From Thereva unica (Eukaryota; Arthropoda; Insecta; Diptera; Therevidae), in the NCBI GenBank assembly GCA_949987705.1, contig CATLJY010000138.1, positions 55,098 to 119,097 of the forward strand: a stretch of 64,000 bases of DNA, read 5' to 3'. Below are positions 42,301-53,677 of the stretch, one piece after another (the stretch's first letter is position 1; each line of letters begins with the position of its first letter). The position numbers and the translations under genes are program-made. The notes under the pieces are model-generated. The model worked only from the letters and a program-made list of their open reading frames with translations, was not told the DNA's origin and made no database searches.

Positions 42301-43787
42301 CAGCCGTATTGAGTGTGAAGAAGTTTAGGGCATATGTCGAGGGCCAACCGTTCACAGTAATTACTGACCACGCTAGTCTTAAATGGCTTATGAATCAGTC
42401 AGACCTGAACAGACGACTAGCTAGATGGAGCTTGAAATTACAAGGGTTTGAGTTTGCAATAGAACATCGAAAAGGAAGCCAAAACGTGGTCCCGGATGCT
42501 TTGTCGCGAGTTGACTGTGTTGACGAAATATCCTTCTGTCATGATGTGGACTTAACGTCCCCGGCGTTCAAATCGTCAGGATATTTGTCACTAGCTGGCG
42601 ACATAAGTGGAAAGGCGGGACAGTTACCTGATCTTATGGTGTCCGACGGCTTTATTTTCCATCGTAGTACTCCACGTTCCGGAGACCCTATTTCAGACGA
42701 ACTTACCTGGAAACTAAGGATTCCTTCTGATCTGACCCAGCCATTGATTGAGGCCGCTCACTCTCCTCCCCAGGCTTCTCATGGTGGGATTGGCAAAACT
42801 CTATCTCGTCTACGAACCAAATACTTTTGGCCTGGAATGGTAAATCAGGTACGAACTTATGTTACTCTGTGCGAGGTGTGCAAGTGCACTAAATCACCTA
42901 ACGCGATCTTACGGCCACCCATGGGTGTGCAACTGGAAGTGGCTAGGCCTTTCCAATTTCATTATGTGGACTTTTTAGGACCCTACCCCCGTTCCAAGAG
43001 AGGCAACACTGCAGTTTTAGTAGTACTAGACTCCTTCAGTAAATTTGTATTCCTTTTTCCTGTTTCCTCCGAGACTGCTACTTTAGCAATAGAGAACCTG
43101 GAACACCGTGTATTTCACACCTTTGGAGTACCAGAAATCATCTTTTCCGACAACGGTAGCCAGTTCGTCTCCAAGGAGTTTACTAAATTCTTGGACGACT
43201 ACGGAGTCAAACATTTGCGCATAGCAGTACACTCTCCACATCCAAATGCGTCAGAGCGAGTAAATCGATCTACTTTAGCAGCCATTAGAACCTATTTAAA
43301 AGACGACCACCGCGAGTGGGACCGTCATCTCTCTTCAATCGAATGTGTAATGCGAAGTTCAATACATGAATCGATAGGGATGACGTCTTTTCAAGCTCTC
43401 TTCGGAAGCCAAATTATCCTGCACGGATCCGCTTATGCTGTCTTAAAGAAGCTGCACACTTTACAAGACGGAGATATCGCTTTTCTCCCCGCATCAGATC
43501 GCCTTCGCCTCATTCGTGAGCGCATCAATCTTAACTTGTCAACTGCACATCTCCGCCACGAGAAAAATTACAATTTGCGTTGTAAAACAGTCACCTTTAA
43601 GCCAGGTCAAGAAGTCTATCGCCGCACATTTCCTATAAGCAACGTTGCGAATTGTTTTAGTGCCCAATTGGCCAATAAATTCTCCAAAGCTCGCGTAAGA
43701 AAACGTGTAGGCGCAAGTCTGTATGAGTTAGAGGATATGTCAGGTAAATTACTGGGAACGTACCACGCGAAGGATCTCAGACAGTGA
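39358..43787 (+). pseudogene. Gypsy-1 gag-pol
   Basis: Gag starts at 39358 (MSDDSEKQDGPEAPGG) and is broken by a TAG at 39664 and a frameshift near 40250. Its core has FMFRLESKAKDASISDHELC and a CCHC pair (CWNCLQPGHSFYDC, then CYRCGNPG). The protease has TGLLDSGASITCPG. A TAG at 41363 replaces a codon in VI-PSNSPW before RT, which is further broken by a frameshift near 41490 and a TAG near 41660. The RT active site is VYLDDLLIVS. Stops at 41988 and 42060 precede RNase H (YIQCDASRTGIGSVLF, TELECYAAVLSV). The integrase, in a long open frame to 43787, has FHYVDFLGPYPRS, FSDNGSQFVSKEF and NASERVNRSTLA. It is a mostly readable but non-functional copy. Confidence 0.9.
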
Positions 43788-45985
43788 GATAGTCGGAAGC
43801 ATTAACCCGAGTCGCCCTAATAAGGCATCTCGCCGGCTTCACCGGTTAACTGACAGGGGTGCCTTCAAGCCGCTTAGGTAGCTTCCCTGGCGGTGGCGCT
43901 CCTCCTTGTTTTTCCTTCGATCGTCTGGGGTCAAGGTTTATGTTGTAATCCAGCCGGAGTTGCCAGACCAACTCTCCCGAGACACGGTCCTCTCGGTCAT
44001 CAATTCGCACCAGCCTGTCCGCGTGGACGCTGGCCTTTACTACTGCTTCCTTCGGGTCGAGTAGTCCGGACAGTGCGAGGTCATGGATAATATGCAGCCT
44101 GTGACCTCCGAAAGTGGTGACGTCCTACTGCATAATCCGCTCCTTCACCAGTTTTATTCTCCCCTAGGCCAGAGTAGATCTTCATGGACGGGGGAGGGTT
44201 ATGAGTCATCGGGTTCGGGCCCGCGATGATGACGCTGAGCCGATGAGCCTGTAGCTCCCTCCCGCGGAATGATTCAGGGTTGATTGACCGTATGGACAGG
44301 TGTTACCTAGTTCATCGGTGACGAATCCCTAAATCATTCCTCCCATGGAGTCTTTTCTTTCGACTCCTATTCGTGGGGATATATTTCTTTATTAACAACG
44401 ATTTTATTAGTTAGATGAATCCATAAGAGATTGAAACAAGGTTTCTTCTATCTTCTAATTTCCTTTCCACCAATTTTAACCGATTTCAAATAGCTTTGTA
44501 TATTTATTGAATCAGTTATCGATGTAGTGGGTTACCATGTCATACCTTTCACAAAGCAAGACGCTGTCCAAGCGAATCCTTGTCCGATAATGCCTTAAGG
44601 GATCCTCTTGAACTCAACTTGAGCTAGTCAGCTACTTATAGGTATAGTTTCCTTTATTCGGTTTAATACGATATTACTTACTCTTTTTCTGTGTCTAAGG
44701 TCCATTTCAACCGCTTCCAGAGCAGCTTTGGCTGCTTCCCCATTGTAACATATGGCAAAATTCATTAAGGATGACATATTCCTATGCATCGGGCACTGCA
44801 CCTAGGGAATCATGACTCATTGCAGAGAAGCGATGTTTGCCCTTATCACAAACGCAATTCACGGAATCTGCCATTTGGAACGTTTTGTTTTTTTTTCTTC
44901 AAAATGCTTTTATAATTAACATGCAAACATCGTTGTTCTAAATTCTACAACCTCTACGGTCACAACTTTTACTTTCACCCTCCATCATTCCTTTCATTAC
45001 ATTTTAGTTATTTGCTCTAGTGCGAAGGTTGAGCCCCGCCACTCCCACCTCGAAACCCTGCTCCCACCAACACTTACTACGCTTAATCCTACTCACCACC
45101 CATCTTTTAATCTGTAGCTTTCAACAATTTTTTTCTTATTACTACCTGTCCCGGCATTCACCTCTTGTGTTTTCATCCACATCTGGAGACGCTAACAGTG
45201 ACCCTCGTAGAGTAGCATATCCGCGGGGAGTTGACTGAAGCCAGTCACTCCGCCATCCTAAGTCGTTCACTTAGTGATGACTTCATGCTCATCTCTTTAT
45301 ATGGCACACTCAACCATAGTCCTCCTTTCCAACAGAAATCAGGAACGCATAACTAAACCTAACACAGGGTGGGAAAAGGAGAGAGACACTCTTAGATTAA
45401 CTTGATTCGATCGACACAGGGGGACCTCGTGTTGGAATCCACTAATAACTGGCAGGAAGCTCTCATTGATTGCGCACTCACCTTTGTACGTTATGACCAT
45501 TCTATCACCTTGGACTCCCTTGCTCCAAATGGGGCGTGTCCTCTTAGTTTACCCAAAACCTAGTAACACGTCACCGCTTCCTCATCTAATTTATCTTTTT
45601 TTTCTTACGCATTTTGAACCATTGCTAGTGTTAATAAACCCGTTCGAGGACATCACCTTTAATAGGACCCTCACATATGGCACTGCCTGGGTACTCAGTC
45701 GGTAGAGCATGAAACTCTTAATCTCAGGGTCATGGGTCGAGCCACACGATCTTAATAGGGCGACCTCTTTTCTGTAGTCCTACAATACCAGTAAACCCAC
45801 ATGCCTCGGCCCTGCCATATTTGGATCAATTTCACTTGACAGCAGTCGCTTCGTATCGATTTTTTTTTCTTCTCACGTTGAGGTCAACAGCCATTTGTTT
45901 GGAATTAGGGAATATATCTTTCCTGAGCCTCCTCGTCTTTCGGCTCCTCTCTCCCTTCTCTTCGTTCGGTCTAGAGTATCCGCGT
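43788..45985. other. Gypsy-1 3' region, no further protein gene
   Basis: About 2.2 kb lie between the integrase stop and the 3' LTR. The first 500 bp are GC-rich with CGGGTTCGGGCCCGC-like palindromic bits, the rest mixed. Open frames are short and without motifs; there is no env-like frame. A tRNA-Lys relic sits at 45685-45762. No clear polypurine tract precedes the LTR at 45986. Confidence 0.45.
45685..45762 (+). pseudogene. tRNA-Lys(CTT) pseudogene
   Basis: CAGTCGGTAGAGCATGAAAC, then TCTTAATCTCAGGGTC, match the D arm and anticodon arm of eukaryotic tRNA-Lys with anticodon CTT. The 5' part has lost one G (GGTACTC for GGTAGCTC). The T arm has lost one T and changed a C, and extra bases disrupt the 3' acceptor strand. 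It is not a working tRNA. Its place inside a Gypsy 3' region could be chance, a SINE head, or a trace of a primer tRNA; the sequence does not decide. Confidence 0.8.
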
Positions 45986-46452
45986 TGTAACGGTCGGCAA
46001 CGATTTTATACACCTCCCGTGTAAATCAATTAATCATTGTAAATTGCCGTTGCTAAGTAATAACTTGAAAAAGAATTTTTTTTAAAGAATCCTCCTATTT
46101 CATACATCTTTTAACCCATTCATTCCCACTTTTTGGATCATTTCCTTTCTATAATAATTATCCACCAATTTGTTGCCCACGCAACACTTTTCCCCATGGA
46201 CGCTCCGAACGGCGCCTAAAAAACTTAGCCAATCAGGTCGCGACACTTGGATTCCCCCCACAAAATTTCCTCTCTAAATTAATTGAAACAGGAAAATGAA
46301 TAATCCATTCCCTCATTCCATTATGATTATTCATAATTCTCCCTTCGGGCAATCACAATTTGACCGAAGGAAAGCAATGGCAATGAGAGAAATCGCTGAG
46401 TGTAAACGCAATGTTTTTGATGTGAGACCTTGTGGCTGGGAGGAGAAGTTTT
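45986..46452 (+). repeat. Gypsy-1 3' LTR (empty site of the MITE)
   Basis: It matches 35883-36680 without the MITE and lacks GTGTCTAT near its start. It ends where the sequence diverges at 46453. Confidence 0.85.
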
Positions 46453-46541
46453 ATGTCCTAAACACAATGCGCATACGGGAGACAAAATACATGATACAAA
46501 ATGTGTCAAAATATTTAAAACACCTATATTTATATGCATTA

Positions 46542-47144
46542 GGGTGGTTCAAAAATGCCAAAAAAAATCAAAAAAACGTGCACCCCCTATCTTTAAGTTC
46601 AATTAAAATGATGATTTTTGGCGGCAATCGGAGAATTTTTGATTGACACTAACCATCATTTTGCCGAGCACATTTCGTTTTAGAGATTTGCGATTTTCAA
46701 CAGCTGTTTTTCACAGCTGTCATGTTGCAAACCTTTCATTTGACGTCTTATTCGTAATCAGCGACCTCGAAAACCCTCTATAGCACGAAATTTCACGTCA
46801 TTTTGAAAAAATGTAAAAAAGGCAATATTTTGTTCATAGTTGACAGCGTTTTTGACAGCTGTCATTTGTCAAACCTTCGATTTGACGTCAAATTCGTAAT
46901 CAGCGACCTCGAAAACCATATAGAAACCACGATCTAGGTAGTTTAATGGACGTAAATGAACAGAATTATCAAATTTTTATTATCGTTTAAAAATCGTAAA
47001 TCTCTAAAACGAAATGTGCTCGGCGGCAATGGTTAGTGTCAATCAAAAATTCTCCGATTGCCGCCAAAAATTATCATTTTAATTGAACTTAAAGATAGGG
47101 GGTGCACGTTTTTTTGAAATTTTTTTGCCATTTTTGAACCACCC
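46542..47144. mobile_element. 603-bp palindromic MITE with TA duplication
   Basis: The ends GGGTGGTTCAAAAATG and CATTTTTGAACCACCC are flanked by TA at 46540-46541 and 47145-47146. The arms of about 150 bp share CGTGCACCCCCTATCTTTAA and TTGACACTAACCAT. The interior holds two diverged direct copies of a block (ACAGCTGTCAT, TTTGACGTC, TCGTAATCAGCGACCTCGAA) at 46715-46775 and 46850-46915. No coding capacity. Confidence 0.88.
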
Positions 47145-47428
47145 TAAAATGCATAGAATCCAATACTTTTTTTTCATTCGTGACCAACCAAGATTTCTCT
47201 GTATTTAATTACACCGGTGCCACCGCGCTCACTCATTATTAAATTCGTTCGTGATTTCCTGAATTCGGTGAGAGTAACATGAAGTATAATTCGTTCCAGT
47301 GTCATTCCTCTTACATCCCTACTTTGGGGAGACTTTGTATCGGTTCACGGATTTTTGGGCCACAACTTTCTCACACGATTTTCGATACGACTTTTTGACA
47401 GCTGTGTGGTTGTTGTTGTTTTTTATTC

Positions 47429-48345
47429 CTTTGGGAAAAAGAAAAGAAAGAGAAAATACAAAACAACAACAATAAGCTAAAGCGTTTTGACGTAGAGTTG
47501 GTTGGAAAAATTGGCCCGTGTGAAAGCCCATGCGACTTTTCGTCGAGTTTCAAAAGGGAATGGACGATAATAGCCGATTTCTGTTGGTTGGCTGTCGGCT
47601 CGTGTGAAACAGCTCTTTGGGAAAAAGAAAAGAAAGAAAAAAGACAAAACAATAAAAAAACAACAACAATAGCCCTAACTATAATGATCTTAAGACGTCA
47701 TAAGATTCTTCGTCAAATTCTCTTAAGACTGGTTAATTATCTGCCAAATCGTAAGCTCAGCTATAATAGCCTTAAGACGTTTTGACATTTGTAAAAGGTA
47801 AACAAACCGAGTCTGCGAAAGCGTCAAAAAAAAGGAAATTAACAATAGTTTTAATGAAGAACTGATTGAATTAGTTCAAAACTGTTTTTTTTATTGTCTC
47901 TATTTATTTTTCTTACACAACACGATCTAGGTTTTCTTTTTCTTTTTTTCACATCTTCTACCAATTTCACTAATAACGCCAAATTATTTAATAACTCCAA
48001 ATTATCCATTTTGCAAAAAAACGTTAGAAACACTGAAGAAAATTACACTTTTCTTATGATTGCTTAAGATTTGTACGCTCGTTACCGTACATTAAAGACT
48101 TGACGAAAGATTGGAAAAGTTAACGAAAGATTGCTTAAGGCCATTATAGCTGGTATTATGACATTTCATAGGAGCGTAAAAAATCTTAAGGTATCTTAAG
48201 ACCATTATAGTTAGGGCTAATAAGCTAAAGCGTTTTGGTTGGAAAAATTGGCCCGTGTGAAAGCCCATGCAACTTTTCGTCGAGTTTCAAAAGGGAATGG
48301 ACGATAACAGCCGATTTCTGTTGGTTGGCCGTCGGCTCGCGTGAA
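47429..48345 (+). repeat. Tandem duplication of a 186-bp unit, second copy split by a MITE
   Basis: Unit 1 (47429-47614) and unit 2 (47615-47671 plus 48218-48345) share CTTTGGGAAAAAGAAAAGAA, AAGCTAAAGCGTTTTG, TTGGCCCGTGTGAAAGCCCA and TTTCGTCGAGTTTCAAAAGG. The element at 47672-48217 interrupts unit 2 in the CAACAACAATA stretch. The origin of the unit is unknown. Confidence 0.85.
47672..48217. mobile_element. 546-bp MITE with TA duplication
   Basis: The ends GCCCTAACTATAATGATCTT and (inverted) GCCCTAACTATAATGGTCTT are flanked by TA at 47670-47671 and 48218-48219. Unit 1 of the surrounding duplication shows the site without it. CTTAAG motifs recur in the subterminal regions. No coding capacity. 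Confidence 0.9.
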
Positions 48346-48436
48346 ATAGCCCATTGCAGCAGCATTATTATTGATCGTCTAGCCCTTAGAATAGAGAACT
48401 ACAGGAAAGGCCTTCGTGTGTATAATCCCTGTATGT

Positions 48437-48886
48437 CACTGACATATAGTAATGGACTGCTGATTGACAATGCTGAATGGCACCATTTTTCTCCAGAAAT
48501 AGAGAACCTTTTTCATGTAAACAAAAAAAATTTTCTTCGAATTTAGGCCAAAATAAGTGATAAGATGTCTGTTATAATTAATAGAAATTAATTTCCATCA
48601 CTCATTTCTATTTATTAGCAGTTTTTTCATTAAATAAATGTATTTATTCAGAAACTGTGACAGTTATTTTCCCTGTTTAACGGACTTTTTAAAATAGCTC
48701 AAGAGTGAGGCAGAAGAACGAAAACTATACCTGTCTATTTTTTTCTTATTATGTTTACATCGCTGATATGCGCTGACGATTACAGTTCATTGGAATTTAA
48801 CGTGGGAGCGAGTCAGCAATAGTTTTTGGTGCCATTTTTTTGTATGGGATTTTGCTCATTTAGCAGTCCATTACTATATGTCAGTG
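48437..48886. mobile_element. 450-bp MITE with 8-bp duplication (hAT- or P-like)
   Basis: The ends CACTGACATATAGTAATGGA are inverted at both sides and extend over about 25 bp, with a weaker second block (ATGGCACCA). The duplication CTGTATGT is exact at 48429-48436 and 48887-48894. Eight bases fit hAT or P superfamilies. No coding capacity. Confidence 0.9.
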
Positions 48887-48894
48887 CTGTATGT

Positions 48895-49673
48895 GAGCGT
48901 AGTGAAATCTGGGGGTTAGTCAACTGTCAAAATGGGTTAGTGAGCTGCTTGTTCGGTGGAATACTTTTTTAATACGAGTTTTTTTTAAAAAGTTATTATC
49001 AAAACTAACTTAAAAAAAGAAAGAAAGTATAAAGAATAGTTTAAAGTATAATTAAAGTTCTAGCGAGTGAGTTTTCTGTGAAAAAAGAACTATAAGTGTG
49101 CAGTTAATGCAGGAATAAATGAAAATATACACGAGAAAAATCGTTCTTCATAGTACAGGAAAAATAGTAAAAATAGCGGAAATGATTGGGTACAGGCTGA
49201 AAATTGGCACGGAGCTTCTTTTTAGGGTTCTTAATAAGGGGTTATAAAGTCTACCGATTTTCTACCCCGGGAACCTTACTTTCTAGGGGGTTTTAGGGTC
49301 AAAGTATCTGTTTTTTGCAAATGCATCTGAAACCGTAAGTCCTATCATAAAAAAATGTTCACAAAGTTTGTAGCTCATACGATTTTCTACAAAAAATGTT
49401 ATTATACATTTTCCCGTACGTATTACCATTCATGAGATATCACCGTTTTAAAGATTTAAAATATTCATATGAACTCATTCACGACTTGTATAGGTTTTCC
49501 GACGTTCAAGTTGGACTACTTTTCTAATTTTTTCAGGGGTCATTCCTGGATGTATTTGGAGGAAAAAGGTGTTCTACATAGGGGGCTAACCACTAAGATA
49601 CAGGGTGTTCGCGAGAAAACAATGTCTTTTTTTGTCATTTATTTAGAGTTGAATAACTCCTAGACCCGTAAAT
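48895..49673. other. Non-coding sequence with a diverged foldback arm
   Basis: About 49325-49480 matches one arm of the element at 35073-35826 (AAGTCCTATCATAAA, TTCTACAAAAAATG, TTCATGAGATATCACCGTTT). ACAGGGTGTTCGCGAGAAAA at 49600 resembles the tip of CAGGGTGT-type MITEs. No gene is seen. Confidence 0.5.
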
Positions 49674-50346
49674 GCACAATTTGTGCCAGCAGCAAAGGCC
49701 CTCGAGTAAAAACAAAAGGAGAAATGCAGCAATACAACGTGGGAGCCCCATTTGAAAGAATTGCAATCGATGTGGCGGGACCTTTTCCAGCATCAGACCG
49801 AGGGAATCGTTACATTTTGGTGGTTATGGACTACAGTAAGTGGCCCGAAGCATATGCCATTCCAAATCAGGAAGCAATCACTGTTGCAGAGGAATTAGTG
49901 AACAATTGGATCTGCAGATTTGGTGTTCCTCATGAGCTTCATTCTGACCAAGGGAGAAATTTCGAATCTCAAGTTTTTCAAGAAGTATGTAAGATACTCA
50001 GAATGAAGAAGACCAGGACGACGCCCCTTCATCCCCAATCCGATGGAATGGTAGAACGATTCAACAGGACAATGCTAGAGCACTTAAGGAAAGTCGTTAG
50101 CGAGCACCAGCGCGACTGGGACAGTTATATCCCTATTTTTCTAATGGCATATCGGACAGCAGTTCATAATTCCACAGGACAAACCCCTTCTAGTGTGATT
50201 TTTGGAAGACAAATCCGGCTGCCAAGCGACTTGAAATTTGGGACACCTGTGGAAAGCAACGAATCTACTGGCGGTTATACAGGTGAACTTCGTGATAGAC
50301 TTGCAGATATCCACCAGCTCGCAAGGAGGAATCTCAAGATAGCCAG
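49674..50346 (+). pseudogene. Gypsy integrase fragment (Gypsy-3)
   Basis: An open frame reads from about CTICASSKGPRVKTKGEMQQ through FERIAIDVAGPFPASDRGN (first catalytic Asp), VPHELHSDQGRNFESQVF (second), SDGMVERFNRTMLEHL (Glu) and a C-terminal part ending IHQLARRNLKIAS. It has no RT upstream and is cut at both sides, on the right precisely by the BEL-2 LTR at 50347. The core has no stop. Confidence 0.9.
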
Positions 50347-50683
50347 TGTTAGAAAAAGAAAAAAAAAACTAACGAAAAATAACGGACAAATACTGACATG
50401 CAACGAACGAAACTAGAACTTAACGACAAATAACGGACAAACCCAGACTGGACGAAAACGAGAACGAGACTGACACATGTCAAGGGTAAATGGAAGCAAG
50501 TCGACTGGTGCGTAACTGGAGATCTAAAAATCTAAAAGTAAAAAAAGGAAAAAAGGCTGGACACGAGAAGTAACGGAAAATAATTTTTGTTCATTTAATT
50601 TGTATTTCTTTTTAGAGAATAAAAAACGACTTTTATTCAGCGTGAAGTATTTAATTTAACAGCCTTTAATTTGAGAACCAACA
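50347..50683 (+). repeat. BEL-2 5' LTR
   Basis: It starts TGTTAGAAAAAG and ends GAGAACCAACA. It includes AATAAAAAACGAC near its end. It is 50 bp longer than the 3' copy because of AAGTAACGGAAAATAA and following bases. Confidence 0.92.
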
Positions 50684-50758
50684 GCTTTATTCTTTCTCGT
50701 TCTGTGAGAATAGATAAGCGTCACATCATCCTTGTCGGGTCCACCCTGAACAATTAAA

Positions 50759-53677
50759 ATGCCAAGGAACACCAGGACGTCGAAGATGGAAAGTTCCAGC
50801 GAAGAAATGGAAGAACCGACAATGGCCGATGCTAAGTGCTCTAGTGAAGATAAAAGTTCAGAAATCGCAACCGCATGCTCACGACAACTTGAAGAGCAAG
50901 CCAAAAGAATGCAGGTTGAATTTATGGACATCGTACGTAGCATGAGAAATGAGTTCATGAACGAACTCAAATTATTAAAACAACACTCCTCCGACGTCAC
51001 CAATGTTAACGCCAACACTGCCGACGCCACCAATGTTAATGCCAACACCGCCAGCGTCACCAATGTTAATGCCAACACTGCCGACGCCACCAATGTTGAT
51101 GCCAATACCGCCAACATCACCAACGTCAAAGCCGACGTTAACAGTGTTAACGCTAACACCGCCGATGTCACCATCGTCAACAACGCCACAGCCGATTACG
51201 CCAACGTTAACGCAGGGACAGTGCCACATAGCTTCCAGTTCGAAGAATTTATTCCAAGAAGGCCTGACAGAAAGCTTCACGACTTGCCAAGATTTGGAGG
51301 CAGGGTGGAAGAATGGCCTATATTCAGCCAAATATTTGAAGAATCCACAAGGGAGTTTCGTTATACTAACTTGGAAAATTTAATGAGACTACAAAAGTGC
51401 CTAGATGGTGAAGCCAGAGATACAATAGAATCTCTACTAATACACCCAAATAATGTCCAAGAGATTATGTCACAACTACAATTTAGATTTGGCCGACCAG
51501 AGCGGATAATTAAAGCCCAAGTAAACATGGCCAGAGAAATGATGCAGATAAGTGAAAACAAGCTGGAAATGTTAATACCTTTCGCCACACGGGTAAAAAA
51601 CTTGACCGCAACGTTGGAAGCGCTAAAAGCCCCTCATCATATGTGCAATCCTATATTGCTAGACGAGCTCATTCAAAAATTGCCGATGAGTAAAAGATTG
51701 GAGTGGGCGAAGTGGTCGCAACATATAAGACCATATCCCAGTATTAAAGAGTTTAGCGACTGGTTATTCGAAACGGCCAAATTAATAGCTGTTGTTGCAG
51801 AAATAGCGCCACTACAACCTAAAGCCAACGAACAACTTAAAAACAAATATAATAAACAGCTGGTTCGTTCAAGACATCCTGACGTGATGCTACATACGGC
51901 TGACAACTCAAACGCGCCGTCATGCCATTTGTGTAGAAGTGGACACACCCTGGCCGAATGTAAACAATTTCTAAGTATGAGCTGTGACAACCGGTGGAAA
52001 TATGCCAAAGAAAAACATCTTTGCTTCTCTTGTCTTCGTGCTGGACATGTTACATCAGCATGCAGAAAAAATAAGATATGTAGGATTTCCAATTGTTCTC
52101 GAAGACACCATCCACTACTGCACACAGAGCCCTGCAGGTCCGAAAACAAAAAAGTAGGAATTGAAAATCCACAGCCTGTTCTCAACTTTGACGCAAGAGA
52201 GGAACGAAAGAATATCCTATTCAGAGTTTTGCCAGTAAAACTTTTCGGGCCAAATGGAACAGTAACAACACATGCATTGTTTGATGAAGGATCAGCGCTT
52301 ACACTGATGGATGAAGATATAGCCAAAGAACTTGGACTGAACGGTAGAAAGGATCCAATTACACTACGATGGTTTAGAAATCGTACTGCAACTGAGCCAT
52401 CAAAATTAGTCAATTTAGAAATCTGTGGGGTCGGGGAACGAGCCGAGAAATTTCACCTCAGAAGAGTACATACTGTGCGAAAGATGGACCTCCCAACGCA
52501 GAGTTTAAATTTAAGTGAACTAAGTAAAAGGTATAAGCATATACGAAAGTTGCCAATCGCTGAATACGACAACGTCACCCCTAAAATATTGATTGGAATT
52601 GACAACTGTCATTTGGGATTAGCATTAAAAACAAGAAAAGCCTTGCCAGATGAGCCGGTCGTGACAAAGACAAAACTAGGATGGATAGTGTACGGCAATA
52701 ATTGTTCAGACAATTTAAGTGACGGAAATCAACTGTTACTAATACGTAATCCAATAGCGGAAATATATAACCGGGACAATCTGGAAGAACTACAGACGAT
52801 AGTAAAGAGCTACCTGGAGATGGACAATTTAGGAGTAGTAATTCCAAAGCATGAGCTAGAATCCAAAGAGACTGAAAGGGCAAGAAAGATTATGGAGAAA
52901 ACCATAAAGAGAATAGGGGAACGCTTCGAAATTGGTTTGCTGTGGAAAGATGATGAAGTACAATTACCGGAGAGTTTAAATATGGCCTTAAAACGGTTGG
53001 AAAGTATCGAAAGAAAAATGTCTAAAGACCCAGTCCTAGCCGCAAGCTATCAAAATAAGATAGATGAATACGTCAAAAAAGGGTACGCGAAAAAACTTCC
53101 AGCCGACGAATTAAAAAACAGTGGACCACGAATCTGGTATCTGCCATACTTCGGTGTTTCCAATCCAAACAAGCCAGGGAAATTCAGGTTAGTCTTTGAT
53201 GCAGCAGCCAAGCCAAAGTTGATGGAGTTTCATTGAACGACGCCTTAATACCGGGTCCAGATATAAATCGGCCCTTACTTACTATCTTGTTCAAATTCCG
53301 ACAATCGCCTATTGGAGTTTGCGCGGATATACAGGAAATGTTTCATCAAGTACAGATAAAAGAAGAAGACCAGGATTCACAACGCTTCTTGTGGAGAGGT
53401 GGTAGCAACAGTAATCCAGTTGAAGTATATGCAATGACGGCTATGATATTTGGTGCCACATGTTCACCCTCGTTGGCCCAATATGTTAAAAATAAAAATG
53501 CTTTAGACTTTGAGGAAATGTCTCCCAGGGCAGTGAAAGCAATTATAGACAAACACTACGTAGACGACTACGTTGACTGTTTTCAAACAGAATCAGAGGC
53601 CATCGAAACAATAAAAAACGTCGAACTGATACACAGCAAAGGTGGATTTACTCTTCGTAGTTTCATATCAAATTCAA
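50759..53677 (+). pseudogene. BEL-2 gag, protease and RT (first part)
   Basis: From ATG 50759 an 825-codon frame runs to 53236. It has an N-terminal coil, a 10-residue repeat tract, the BEL gag core (DLPRFGGRVEEWPIFSQIFE), knuckles (CHLCRSGHTLAEC, CFSCLRAGHVTSAC), a protease with THALFDEGSALTLMDE, the linker GIDNCHLGLALKTRKAL, and the start of RT (IWYLPYFGVSNPNKPGKFR). A one-base shift near 53215 continues RT as LNDALIPGPDINRPLLTIL, GVCADIQEMFHQVQIKEED and DKHYVDDYVDCF (intact active site), up to the LINE insertion at 53677. Apart from the shift the part is well preserved. Gag forms the particle; RT acts in the cytoplasmic particle. Confidence 0.9.
50994..51220 (+). repeat. 30-bp in-frame minisatellite in BEL-2 gag
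   Basis: The unit ACCAATGTTAACGCCAACAC plus 10 further bases encodes TNVNANTADA and repeats about seven times with drift. Because the period is a multiple of three and poor in stop triplets, overlapping frames are also open here, on both strands. Confidence 0.9.

Larger units (their letters stand above)
35883..46452 (+). mobile_element. Gypsy/Ty3 LTR retrotransposon (Gypsy-1)
   Basis: Two copies of an LTR starting TGTAACGGTCGGCA flank gag, protease, RT, RNase H and integrase on the plus strand. The left LTR is 35883-36680 or longer and includes a 322-bp MITE. The right LTR (45986-46452) ends earlier or is truncated, because the sequences part at GAGGAGAAGTTTT. The leader holds a 932-bp palindromic MITE. 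No target duplication can be named because the true LTR 3' end is not fixed. The coding part has stops and frameshifts. Confidence 0.85.

Noticed and set aside
43788..45985. An env gene that would make Gypsy-1 a retrovirus-like element
   Set aside because: Only short open frames exist here and none shows a signal peptide, furin-like site or membrane anchor.
50975..51331. A Gly/Val-rich protein on the minus strand and a Pro/Thr-rich protein in another plus frame
   Set aside because: Both are antisense or shifted readings of the 30-bp minisatellite in BEL-2 gag.
51673..52413. A 246-codon minus-strand gene
   Set aside because: It lies wholly antisense to the well-supported BEL-2 gag-protease frame.
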